Of a stretch of 64,000 nt of DNA, positions 7,623-15,912 are shown in pieces. Location: positions 310,001 through 374,000 of the forward strand of contig NZ_FWXS01000002.1 in NCBI RefSeq assembly GCF_900176425.1, written 5' to 3'. The notes under the pieces were generated by a model. It had not been told where the DNA came from, did no database searches, and was given only the letters and a program-made list of their open reading frames with translations. This stretch comes from Moheibacter sediminis. Its GTDB lineage: Bacteria; Bacteroidota; Bacteroidia; Flavobacteriales; Weeksellaceae. Position 1 is the stretch's first letter. The number at the start of each line of letters is the position of its first letter. The position numbers were made by a program, and so were the translations under genes.

Positions 7623-8760
7623 CCGCTTTTTTGCTTCCTTCGTAAATATCATATCTGAGGAAATCACATTCGAGTTTTCCATTGAATATTTTGAGCTTTT
7701 TAGAAGGTTTCAGTCCTACGTATTTTTTGGCTGACAAATCGGAAGTGATGAACCAAGCTAAAGTATTTGGGTAGTTATTTTTCAAAGTATCGCCGATGGA
7801 TTTGTAAAGGACTTCATTGTCGCTTTCAATTCTTTCGTTGTAAGGCGGATTAAACAAAACCAAAACCGGAAACAAATCTTTTTCAGACTTGAAAAAATCT
7901 TGGTATTTCACTTCGATAAAATCTTCCAAATCCGCATTGGTAATGTTTCTTTCAGCAATTCCCAACATCGTTGAATTGATGTCGTAACCTATAATTTTAC
8001 CGTTGAATTCACGTACTTTGTTCAATCGCATTTCTTTGATTTTATCAAAAAGATCTTTGTCATAATCTTTCCAATTTTTGAAAGCAAAATGTCTGCGGTG
8101 GATTTGAGGCGGAATGTTTGCAGCAATCAAAGCCGCTTCTGTCAAAATCGTTCCTGAACCGCACATAGGATCGAGGAAATTTCCTTTTCCGTCCCACCCG
8201 GCAAGCTTCAATAATCCAGCTGCTAAAACTTCGTTGATGGGTGCGGGACCTGATTCCACTTTATATCCTCTTCGGTGAAGAGATTCTCCGCTGCTGTCCA
8301 GCGAAAGCGTTACTTTGTCGTGGCTGATGTGCAGATTAAACCAAATGTCCGGATTGTCTTTGTCAACACTCGGTCGTTTGCCCAATTTCTCCTGAAAACG
8401 ATCGACCAAAGCATCTTTAACTTTCAATGCTGCATAATGCGAATGCGTAAAATAATCAGAATGAACAGTCGAATCGATGATAAAAGTTTGGTCAATGTCT
8501 ATGTAATTTTCCCAATGGAAATTTCTAAACTTATCATACAATTGATGTTCAGTTTTGGCTGAAAATGAAAAGATTGGCTTGATGATTCTTAAGGCTGTTA
8601 GTAAGCTGTAATTGGCTTTGTACAAAAAGCCTTGATCGCCGTAAAATTCAACCAATCTATTTTTGATTTCCACATCTGCGGCACCAAGAGATTTAAGTTC
8701 ATTTGCTAAAACTTCTTCGAATCCGAAAAAGGTTTTGGCTTGCATTCTGAAATTTTCCAA
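7612..8760 (-). CDS. THUMP-domain class I SAM-dependent RNA methyltransferase (RlmL N-terminal-like)
   Basis: 382 residues. The N-terminal half (to about 160) holds a ferredoxin-like/THUMP RNA-binding module. The C-terminal half is a Rossmann methyltransferase with the SAM motif FLDPMCGSGTILTEAALIAANIPP and the catalytic NPPY at residues 304-307. This arrangement matches the guanine-N2 methyltransferases of 23S rRNA (m2G2445 activity of RlmL), but lacks the second RlmK domain, as is usual in Bacteroidota. The first codon at 8760 is TTG; an ATG at 8745 (MQAKTFFGF) is the alternative. From memory of homologues the ENFxM segment is part of the protein, so I keep the longer form. Confidence 0.88.
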   Translation of the reverse strand: MENFRMQAKTFFGFEEVLANELKSLGAADVEIKNRLVEFYGDQGFLYKANYSLLTALRIIKPIFSFSAKTEHQLYDKFRNFHWENYIDIDQTFIIDSTVHSDYFTHSHYAALKVKDALVDRFQEKLGKRPSVDKDNPDIWFNLHISHDKVTLSLDSSGESLHRRGYKVESGPAPINEVLAAGLLKLAGWDGKGNFLDPMCGSGTILTEAALIAANIPPQIHRRHFAFKNWKDYDKDLFDKIKEMRLNKVREFNGKIIGYDINSTMLGIAERNITNADLEDFIEVKYQDFFKSEKDLFPVLVLFNPPYNERIESDNEVLYKSIGDTLKNNYPNTLAWFITSDLSAKKYVGLKPSKKLKIFNGKLECDFLRYDIYEGSKKAAKN

Positions 8761-8774
8761 TGAGAATTTTTTTG

Positions 8775-8782
8775 CAAAAGTA
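8775..8782 (-). promoter_or_regulatory. -7 promoter box of the THUMP methyltransferase gene
   Basis: On the minus strand TACTTTTG fits TAnnTTTG and lies 14 bp before the TTG start at 8760 or 29 bp before the ATG at 8745. No TTG at the -33 distance. Confidence 0.45.
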
Positions 8783-8793
8783 GGCTTTATTTT

Positions 8794-11700
8794 TTACCTG
8801 TTTCTAATTGTGATGTGTCCTGAAATTGATTTTCCTTCTTCAATGGTGATGATGTACCAGTAACTTCCTGATGGAAGTGGATTTCCTAAATACTTACCAT
8901 CCCATCTGAAATTTGTTTGCATTTTTCTATCCATGAACATTTTACCGTATCGGTCAAATATTTTGATGGTTGCATCCGGATACATTTCCAATGCACGGAT
9001 TTCCCAATAATCGTTGTATCCATCCCCATTTGGCGTGATTAGATTTGGAATTCCCAATACACCAAATAATTTAGCTTCGGAAATACAGCCGTATTTTGTC
9101 TTTACGAGCATGCTGTGGACACCTGAAGGAACGTTGTCTAATATAAAATAGTCGTGCCACGTCAATCCATTATTGTAACTATATTGGTAAGGAGCCTCGC
9201 CGCCTGCCGGGAAAACGGAAACAGTATTCCCATCTACTTTGATGTCCATGATAGTTGCTGAATGGTCAAAAATAACTTCGACTTTACGAATCGCTGGACA
9301 GGCATTTACGTTGCTTGTCACTTCTAAAGTGTGCATTCCTTCATTTTGGAACTCTACCATAGCAGAATTTCCCACTACATTTCCTTCAGCATCTCTCCAG
9401 GTATATGTCACAAAATTTTCTTCGAATTGATAAATTCTTTCCTCATCTTCACAAAATGCAATGTAAGGCGGCATTTCAAATTCAGGCACGCGCAATACTT
9501 CTACTTCAAATTCTGCGGTTCCACCGCATGAACCATCACTGCTTGTCGCTCTTGCATAAATTGACTGAGGATTCGAAGTATTCATAAATTCAGTAGGATT
9601 CTGGATAGCTCCGGTGCCCACTTGTGCATTTTCAATGCTGGTATGGTAGGTGATTGTGAAATTTGTGCCACCCAAAGCATTGGTAATATCCGGATTCATA
9701 GTGGTTAAATCGAACGTAGATTTTTCATCATTTATTCTGGTCGGATCGTCACATTGTTGAAATAAATTTTGAATTTCCTCATGTAAAATTAATGTAGTAA
9801 GTGTCACTTCAGATATAGAATAACACCCATCTGCTGTTTCTACTCTCACAAAAATTACTTGATCTGGAGATGTATTGTTATAATTTAAAGGAAGCGGATT
9901 TTCATCATTTTCAGCTTCAAGATGAGTTAAATGATAAGAAAAATCTAACCCGGTAACATTGGCTACAATTTCATCGTTGATGTCAGGAAGGTTGTAAGTA
10001 GTATATTCTGAGAAACTACAATTTTCAAAAATTTGATTTGAAACAACAGGATTTAAATTGTATTCTAAAATGAATGAACCTACCTGCACACAACCCTGAT
10101 TGTCAATCATTCTTACCCAGATTGTTTGTGGACTTTGAATGTTAGGATAATTTGTTGGTGTATTTATGATTGCGTTTCCTTGTCTGGCTCCCGCTTCAGA
10201 AAGATGATATGATATTGTATAATCGGTAGGATTTGCGCCATTTAAAACAAAATTATTTTGAGTTGTCAAATCTGTTATGATTCCTGTTTCATTGGGTCCG
10301 TCTATACAAGAAATCATATCAGGAATTGTATATGCTAAATTTTGAGGAGGCGTAATCTGAATTGTAAAATCATCTATAATGAAACATCCCGTTCCATCAT
10401 CTAATCTTGCATAGATAGTTTGAGTGGGAGAGGTGTTTGGGTAACTGTTTGGAGTTGTGATAAATGGTGTGCCGTTTTGTGCAGCAGTCATGGATTCATA
10501 ATAGCGGATATTTACAAAATTTTGTCCACCGATGATTTGCTGTCCGGCGATATCCAAATCAAACAGAACTTCACCATCGTCATTTGCATCGCATAAAACC
10601 AATGGTTGTGGTTCGTTAAAAACTGGGGTGAATCTAAGTCTTATCTGCTGCTGGTCCGTGTTATTATTTTCATTAAACTCGATGACTATTCCATTACCTG
10701 TGCCATCATCATCTACTTTGGCTATCAAATCAAAATTAACGGGTATTGTATCTGGAATCGTAATTGTAATTGTGCCTCCTGTTTCTGTTCCACCAATGGC
10801 TATATCGCTTACAGTTGCAGAAGTTCCGACAAGCGTTGTGTCTGCATAAAAGGCAATGGGTGTTCCGGCTGGTAAAATATCTGTAGCAATTAAATTGGAA
10901 ACTGTGTAATCAATGGAAATGTCTCTATCATCACAATCACCTATGGCATGCTGTATCTCGATGGTAGCATCAGCAACTTCACTATTCAAGACTACTACAA
11001 TATTGTTGAGAATTACGGCATCGCTAAAAGTTGAAAAACTGCCACCGGTTTGTAATTCAATCAGTAAAGAATTGTCTCCAATATTTGTGAGATCATTTAT
11101 ATTAAAATAATCCATATCCATATTATAGAGTTCATCACTTCCTGTAAAACTATTAGTGCCATTGAAGACATTATCGGCAGGATTTAAAGGCGGGTTACTT
11201 ACAAGAGTACCGTTTATTCTTAATTCTTCATCTTGACTGTTCCCTACATCACCTTCCCATGACAAAAAAGCTATCTTGTTCCCTACCAAGTGTAAAACAT
11301 TTAAATTGTTTAATTGTATAGCCACATTAGGATCATTTCTGTCAAGTCTTGTAAATCCATCATAGATGTTTACTAAGTTATTACTTAAAGTTGCATCCTC
11401 ATAAACAATTAAAATTGACCAACCACCAAAATTACCACCTGTTGAGCAATAAGGAGGTATCACAGCGCTTAAATCAAAATCGGAAACTGTATAAATTCCA
11501 TTCCCTGTAGCTCGAACTAATGCAGTCACATCTGAAAAAGCACCAAAAGTAGGACGAGCAGGAGAACTTCCCATTGTAACCGTAAAAGTTCTATCTACAG
11601 ATACTGTATTACCGTTTAACTTTATGTCTAAATCTGCTTGAGTCAGTGAACCAGAACCTGCCCAGTAAAGATATGCAGCTTCAATATTTTGACCAGCTGA

Positions 11701-11898
11701 TAAATTTAAAGTCGCACTTGTCTGAGTTAAAAAATCACAATAAGCACCTCCTCCGCCATTTGGGAATTCATTCATTGTGTTACCTATCATGGTAAAATCA
11801 TATTTACCAAGAAAGCTAAATCTATAGTCTATCGCTTGAGATTTTGCAACTATCACCAAAAGCATTAGTAATGTTGAAAGGCTGATTTTTTTTATCAT
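8794..11898 (-). CDS. Large secreted multidomain protein with type B T9SS sorting domain
   Basis: 1034 residues with a signal peptide (1-22). The last 85 residues carry the gliding-motility-associated/type B sorting domain: GIPNLITPNGDGYNDYW, KIFDRYGKMFMDR, PSGSYWYIITI. The protein is therefore exported through the type IX system and placed on, or released from, the surface. Residues about 300-420 resemble a CARDB adhesion module (AFYADTTLVGTS, VIEFNENNNTD). The middle consists of about 90-residue repeats ending in variants of P-Q-x-I-[FWY]-[VA]-R, spaced by acidic residues. It is paralogous in its C-terminal third to the adjacent gene at 11943-15116. Role in adhesion or matrix is inference. 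Confidence 0.9.
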   Translation of the reverse strand: MIKKISLSTLLMLLVIVAKSQAIDYRFSFLGKYDFTMIGNTMNEFPNGGGGAYCDFLTQTSATLNLSAGQNIEAAYLYWAGSGSLTQADLDIKLNGNTVSVDRTFTVTMGSSPARPTFGAFSDVTALVRATGNGIYTVSDFDLSAVIPPYCSTGGNFGGWSILIVYEDATLSNNLVNIYDGFTRLDRNDPNVAIQLNNLNVLHLVGNKIAFLSWEGDVGNSQDEELRINGTLVSNPPLNPADNVFNGTNSFTGSDELYNMDMDYFNINDLTNIGDNSLLIELQTGGSFSTFSDAVILNNIVVVLNSEVADATIEIQHAIGDCDDRDISIDYTVSNLIATDILPAGTPIAFYADTTLVGTSATVSDIAIGGTETGGTITITIPDTIPVNFDLIAKVDDDGTGNGIVIEFNENNNTDQQQIRLRFTPVFNEPQPLVLCDANDDGEVLFDLDIAGQQIIGGQNFVNIRYYESMTAAQNGTPFITTPNSYPNTSPTQTIYARLDDGTGCFIIDDFTIQITPPQNLAYTIPDMISCIDGPNETGIITDLTTQNNFVLNGANPTDYTISYHLSEAGARQGNAIINTPTNYPNIQSPQTIWVRMIDNQGCVQVGSFILEYNLNPVVSNQIFENCSFSEYTTYNLPDINDEIVANVTGLDFSYHLTHLEAENDENPLPLNYNNTSPDQVIFVRVETADGCYSISEVTLTTLILHEEIQNLFQQCDDPTRINDEKSTFDLTTMNPDITNALGGTNFTITYHTSIENAQVGTGAIQNPTEFMNTSNPQSIYARATSSDGSCGGTAEFEVEVLRVPEFEMPPYIAFCEDEERIYQFEENFVTYTWRDAEGNVVGNSAMVEFQNEGMHTLEVTSNVNACPAIRKVEVIFDHSATIMDIKVDGNTVSVFPAGGEAPYQYSYNNGLTWHDYFILDNVPSGVHSMLVKTKYGCISEAKLFGVLGIPNLITPNGDGYNDYWEIRALEMYPDATIKIFDRYGKMFMDRKMQTNFRWDGKYLGNPLPSGSYWYIITIEEGKSISGHITIRNR

Positions 11899-11942
11899 GT
11901 ATTATTTAAGAGAAAACGCTGTAAATGTAAATTAAATTTTGA

Positions 11943-14900
11943 TTAATTTTTAATTGTTATGTGACCAGAAAGAGATTTGTCTTTATCAACAATTATGATG
12001 TACCAGTAACTACCAGATGGAAGCGGTCGTCCCATGTATTTTCCATCCCATTCAAATTGTCCCTGCATATTTCTGTCAATGAAAATTTTACCATATCGGT
12101 CAAATATTTTGATATGAGCATCAGGATAAGCTTCCAATCCTCTAACCGTCATGTAATCATTGTAACCATCTCCATTTGGAGTAATTACATTTGGGATTCC
12201 TAATACGCCAAATAATTTTCCTTCTGAGATGCATCCATTTGCTGAACGAACCAGCATATAGAATATTCCCGACTCAATGTTTGGAAACGTATTATAAGGA
12301 CTCCATGTCAGACCATTGTTGTAACTATATTCAAACGGACCGTTTCCTATAACATTTACTCTTACAAAATTACCGTCAACTTCAATTTCCGATACGATAG
12401 GAGATGGTTCTACAATAACATTAATCTCGCGAGCTGCCGGACAATCAAATCCATTGGAAGTAACTTCCAGGGTATAAATTCCTCCCTGCTCGAATGTAAC
12501 AGAATTTTGGTTACTTACTATATCTCCATTTGGATTTATCCATGTGTAGGAATCAAACTGCTCTTCAAATTCAAAAAACTTTGTTTCATTGACACAGAAT
12601 GTTATGCTAGGAGTTAATTCAAATTCAGGAACAGGATTTACTCTCAGCAAAAATTCAGCTGTTCCGATGCAAGCATTTTCACCATCAAAAACACGTGCGT
12701 AAATGGTTTGTGTGTTGGTTGTGTTTTCAAATTGGGTTGTGTTTGAAATTTCATCTGAATTTTCCTGAGCGCGCTCAAGAGTTGTATAATATTTGACTGT
12801 ATAATTCAAACCTCCAAATTGATTTTGAATTTCTTCATCCATTTCTGTCAAATCAAATTCAGCAATTCCATCATTTTCCGATAGTGGATCATCACAGATT
12901 TCTAAAATATCGTTTAAAGTTTCGTGCAAAAGGTGAGTGGTGATAAGATTTATTTCAGAAATGTTGAAACAACCATTTTCATTTTCAACTCTTACGTAAA
13001 TGATTTCATCAGGATTGGAATTCGTATAGTTTTCGTTAATGGGTTGCACGGCATCAAACGCATTATTATAAGAAAGGTAATAAGTGAATTCTAGTCCGTC
13101 TGGATTGTAATTAATTTCATTGTTTACATCAGGCAGATGATATTCAAAAAGACCATCTATACTGCAGTTTTCCCATGTTAGGTCATGAGCATCCGGTGCA
13201 GAATTAAATCCTAAAGTTAAAACTACATATTCTTTACAAGTTTGATTGCCGTTTTCAATTGAAACATAAATTTCAGTAAGGTCGCCTGTATATTCATAAT
13301 TTTCCGGATCAAAAATTTCTTCAGTTCCGCTTGTCATATCTCCAAATGAGGGGAAATATTGAAGTGTTACGTTAATTCCTTCTGTGACTACCAATTCATT
13401 TTGTGTTAAATCTATAATTTCGTAATTATCGTTCAAATTATCACAAATCAAAGGCATCGTCCAGTTTTGAATTTCCGGAAATTCATTTACAATTAGTGTC
13501 AGTTCCTCTGTCGCTGAACATGTTGAATTAGCATTAGCGTAAAAAGTTTTTACATAAATAATTTGAGGATTTTGTGTGTTTTCAAAACTTTCTGGTGAGG
13601 TAATTTGCTGTGTAAGTGCCGGATCGGTGTAATATTCAAATTCCAAGTCCGTCAAACTTGAAGTCACCATCAAATCGTTATAAGTAGTCAAATCAAATTC
13701 AACAACTCCATCTCCGTTTTCATCACAAACTGAATAATTTTGAGCTTGCATAACTGGTAATAGTGAAGTTTGTAATGTTAGTGAAGCTACTCTATAGCAG
13801 CCCAATCCACTTTCAACTCTTACATAAACAGTGATCTCCCCATTTACGGGAAAGTTTTGAGGCGATGCTATGAAATCATCTGCATCAGCTGTTTCAGCTC
13901 CGGCTTCAGTATTATAATGAGTATATGTTACATCTAAGCTGGTGGATATTTCTGAATTAAAATCTTCCAAGTTGAAATTGTAAGAACCATCAACAGTACA
14001 CATTAAAGGTTCTGTATAATTATTTACTTCAGGAGAAATTCTAAAAAGCACATTTACAGTATCTTCTTGTTCACAACCATCTTCAAGCGCTACGGTTACT
14101 TTATAGTTTCCTGATTCTGTAATTGTTAGAGATTCGCCACTTTCGCCGGGAATTAATTCATCTTCTAAATACCATTTTATGATAGCATCGGGATTATGTA
14201 CATCAACATACAATGTATATTCCGGATCATCGCAAACTACTTGCACATCTTCCAATTCAATTCCGCCTTCATCCATAAGCGTTGATCCTAAACTGAAAGA
14301 GCCTGCTTCGAGGAATACGGCTGAATCGTAATTACTATCCCCAATATCACTTACCAATAATCGAATATGATAAGTTTGTCCTGCTATTACCTCTGAGTAA
14401 GCTGTTAATGGGACTGTTCTTCCACCATATCGTATATCTTGAAACGCTGGCCACGGAGAAGTTCCTCCAACATAAAACTCTTCATATCCACACCACTCAT
14501 CATTCACATTATTGATAGTAACCGGTAATCCATTTGGTAATAATGCAATATTCTTTCCAGATAATCCGGGATCATTCACAATTCCTGGCCCACTTATTAT
14601 GAAGCCAAATACGTCATTATAATTACCGAAAGGGCCGGGACAAGCGTAATCAGGATATTCTTCAGATGCAAAAATATAATTGAATGAAATTTCATTTGCC
14701 TGTGGAATAAAATCAAATTCAAAAACTGTTGCATCATGACTTTGATAACCAGAGTCAGACAATATGCGAGCATCATTATCTCCAGCCCAGCTTCCAGAAG
14801 AAACAACTGGACCATCATTCGGACCTTCTGCTTCTTTAGCTTTCCCAGAGGTTAAAACAATACCACTCTCAAAAGGAAAATTGGAATTACCTTTTTCGAA

Positions 14901-15116
14901 ATAGCCCCAACTACGGTTTTGCGCACTCGCATTTGTGTTATGTTTGATGCTAAAATTTTCAATTGCCGAACATTCTCCTCCATCGATAAGAACTTCGAGC
15001 GTAAGTTGTTCCGCGGTCAAAGCAGATTCAGGTGCAGAAGCAGGATTCACAATTATACTTTGTGCAAATATAAATGATGAAACCATTGCCAGAAGCAATA
15101 GTAAAAAATGTCTCAT
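11943..15116 (-). CDS. Large secreted protein with choice-of-anchor L domain and type B T9SS sorting domain
   Basis: 1057 residues with a signal peptide (1-18). About residues 50-275 form a choice-of-anchor L domain: GIVLTSGKAKEAEGPNDG, FEFDFIPQANEISFNYIFASEEYPDY, NDVFGFIISGPG. An Ig/PKD-like segment follows (NPDAIIKWYLEDELIPGESG), then repeated modules with P-Q-x-I-Y-V-R-like ends as in the neighbour. The C-terminal 85 residues are the type B sorting domain (GIPNVITPNGDGYNDYM, KIFDRYGKIFIDR, PSGSYWYIIIV). It lies 44 bp upstream of its paralogue, so the two may be cotranscribed. Probable surface adhesin; exact partner unknown. Confidence 0.92.
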   Translation of the reverse strand: MRHFLLLLLAMVSSFIFAQSIIVNPASAPESALTAEQLTLEVLIDGGECSAIENFSIKHNTNASAQNRSWGYFEKGNSNFPFESGIVLTSGKAKEAEGPNDGPVVSSGSWAGDNDARILSDSGYQSHDATVFEFDFIPQANEISFNYIFASEEYPDYACPGPFGNYNDVFGFIISGPGIVNDPGLSGKNIALLPNGLPVTINNVNDEWCGYEEFYVGGTSPWPAFQDIRYGGRTVPLTAYSEVIAGQTYHIRLLVSDIGDSNYDSAVFLEAGSFSLGSTLMDEGGIELEDVQVVCDDPEYTLYVDVHNPDAIIKWYLEDELIPGESGESLTITESGNYKVTVALEDGCEQEDTVNVLFRISPEVNNYTEPLMCTVDGSYNFNLEDFNSEISTSLDVTYTHYNTEAGAETADADDFIASPQNFPVNGEITVYVRVESGLGCYRVASLTLQTSLLPVMQAQNYSVCDENGDGVVEFDLTTYNDLMVTSSLTDLEFEYYTDPALTQQITSPESFENTQNPQIIYVKTFYANANSTCSATEELTLIVNEFPEIQNWTMPLICDNLNDNYEIIDLTQNELVVTEGINVTLQYFPSFGDMTSGTEEIFDPENYEYTGDLTEIYVSIENGNQTCKEYVVLTLGFNSAPDAHDLTWENCSIDGLFEYHLPDVNNEINYNPDGLEFTYYLSYNNAFDAVQPINENYTNSNPDEIIYVRVENENGCFNISEINLITTHLLHETLNDILEICDDPLSENDGIAEFDLTEMDEEIQNQFGGLNYTVKYYTTLERAQENSDEISNTTQFENTTNTQTIYARVFDGENACIGTAEFLLRVNPVPEFELTPSITFCVNETKFFEFEEQFDSYTWINPNGDIVSNQNSVTFEQGGIYTLEVTSNGFDCPAAREINVIVEPSPIVSEIEVDGNFVRVNVIGNGPFEYSYNNGLTWSPYNTFPNIESGIFYMLVRSANGCISEGKLFGVLGIPNVITPNGDGYNDYMTVRGLEAYPDAHIKIFDRYGKIFIDRNMQGQFEWDGKYMGRPLPSGSYWYIIIVDKDKSLSGHITIKN

Positions 15117-15137
15117 GTGTTAATTAATTGTGTTGAA

Positions 15138-15145
15138 CGAATTTA
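15138..15145 (-). promoter_or_regulatory. Possible -7 box of the choice-of-anchor L gene
   Basis: On the minus strand TAAATTCG matches TAnnTTTG with one change and lies 21 bp before the ATG at 15116. No clear -33 partner. Confidence 0.3.
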
Positions 15146-15186
15146 ATGATAATTAATGAATTAACTATAATTTAACGAAAGAGTTC

Positions 15187-15194
15187 TACATTTG
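15187..15194 (+). promoter_or_regulatory. -7 promoter box abutting the ZIP transporter start
   Basis: TACATTTG matches TAnnTTTG. Only four bases (CGTC) separate it from the ATG at 15199, so transcription would start at or within a base or two of the start codon: a leaderless mRNA. Confidence 0.6.
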
Positions 15195-15198
15195 CGTC

Positions 15199-15885
15199 AT
15201 GATTGACATTTTGCTGCTTATTTTATCCGTAGTAATCGGTAGTATTTTAGGTTATTTTTTTTCATCCAATAAAATTTTGTCTAAGTTTTTACTGACTTTC
15301 AGTGGAGCTTATTTTTTGGGAATCACTGTCTTAGAAATTTTTCCTGGTGTTTATGAAGGACATAGTCATACAATCGGGTTATTTGTTTTAGCAGGATTGT
15401 TATTTCAAATTATTGTAGAATCTTTGAGTAAAGGAGCAGAGCATGGTCATGTTCATTTTCAAAAAAATCAGCAAATTCCCGTAAGTATATTCATTGGTCT
15501 TTTTCTTCATTCTTTTTTTGAGGGAATGCCTGTCGGACACCAGCATTCGGATAGTCTTTTGTGGGCAATTGTCATTCATAACATTCCTATTACAATGGTT
15601 TTGTTTGGAGCAATTTCCAATATGACGGATTCATTGAGAAACAAAATTTTATTCTTGTCGTTATTTGCAATCGCAGGACCACTTGGCGTTTTGTTTGGAG
15701 ATACAATTTTAGCTCAGTATCATAAAGAAGTAACTGCATTTGTCGGAGGGATTTTCCTTCACATCGCAACCGTTATTTTATTCGAAAGTACAGACAGCCA
15801 TAAATTCAAAACCCAGAAAATAGTAACACTACTTCTGGGTTTTGCTATTGCTTATCTGACTATCAGTTTAAGTCACAGTCATTGA
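15199..15885 (+). CDS. ZIP family divalent metal transporter
   Basis: 228 residues with about eight hydrophobic segments. The metal-conducting helix IV/V signatures of ZIP proteins are visible: FLHSFFEGMPVGHQH (H-x3-E-G) and VIHNIPITMVLFGAI (H-N-x-P). A His-rich loop (GAEHGHVHF) and the C-terminal SHSH add further metal ligands. It should import Zn or a similar cation across the inner membrane. It stands alone between the convergent dsbD gene and the divergent adhesin gene, with a leaderless-type promoter. Confidence 0.9.
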   Translation: MIDILLLILSVVIGSILGYFFSSNKILSKFLLTFSGAYFLGITVLEIFPGVYEGHSHTIGLFVLAGLLFQIIVESLSKGAEHGHVHFQKNQQIPVSIFIGLFLHSFFEGMPVGHQHSDSLLWAIVIHNIPITMVLFGAISNMTDSLRNKILFLSLFAIAGPLGVLFGDTILAQYHKEVTAFVGGIFLHIATVILFESTDSHKFKTQKIVTLLLGFAIAYLTISLSHSH

Positions 15886-15912
15886 TTTTAGACTATACTC
15901 GAATTGAAAATG

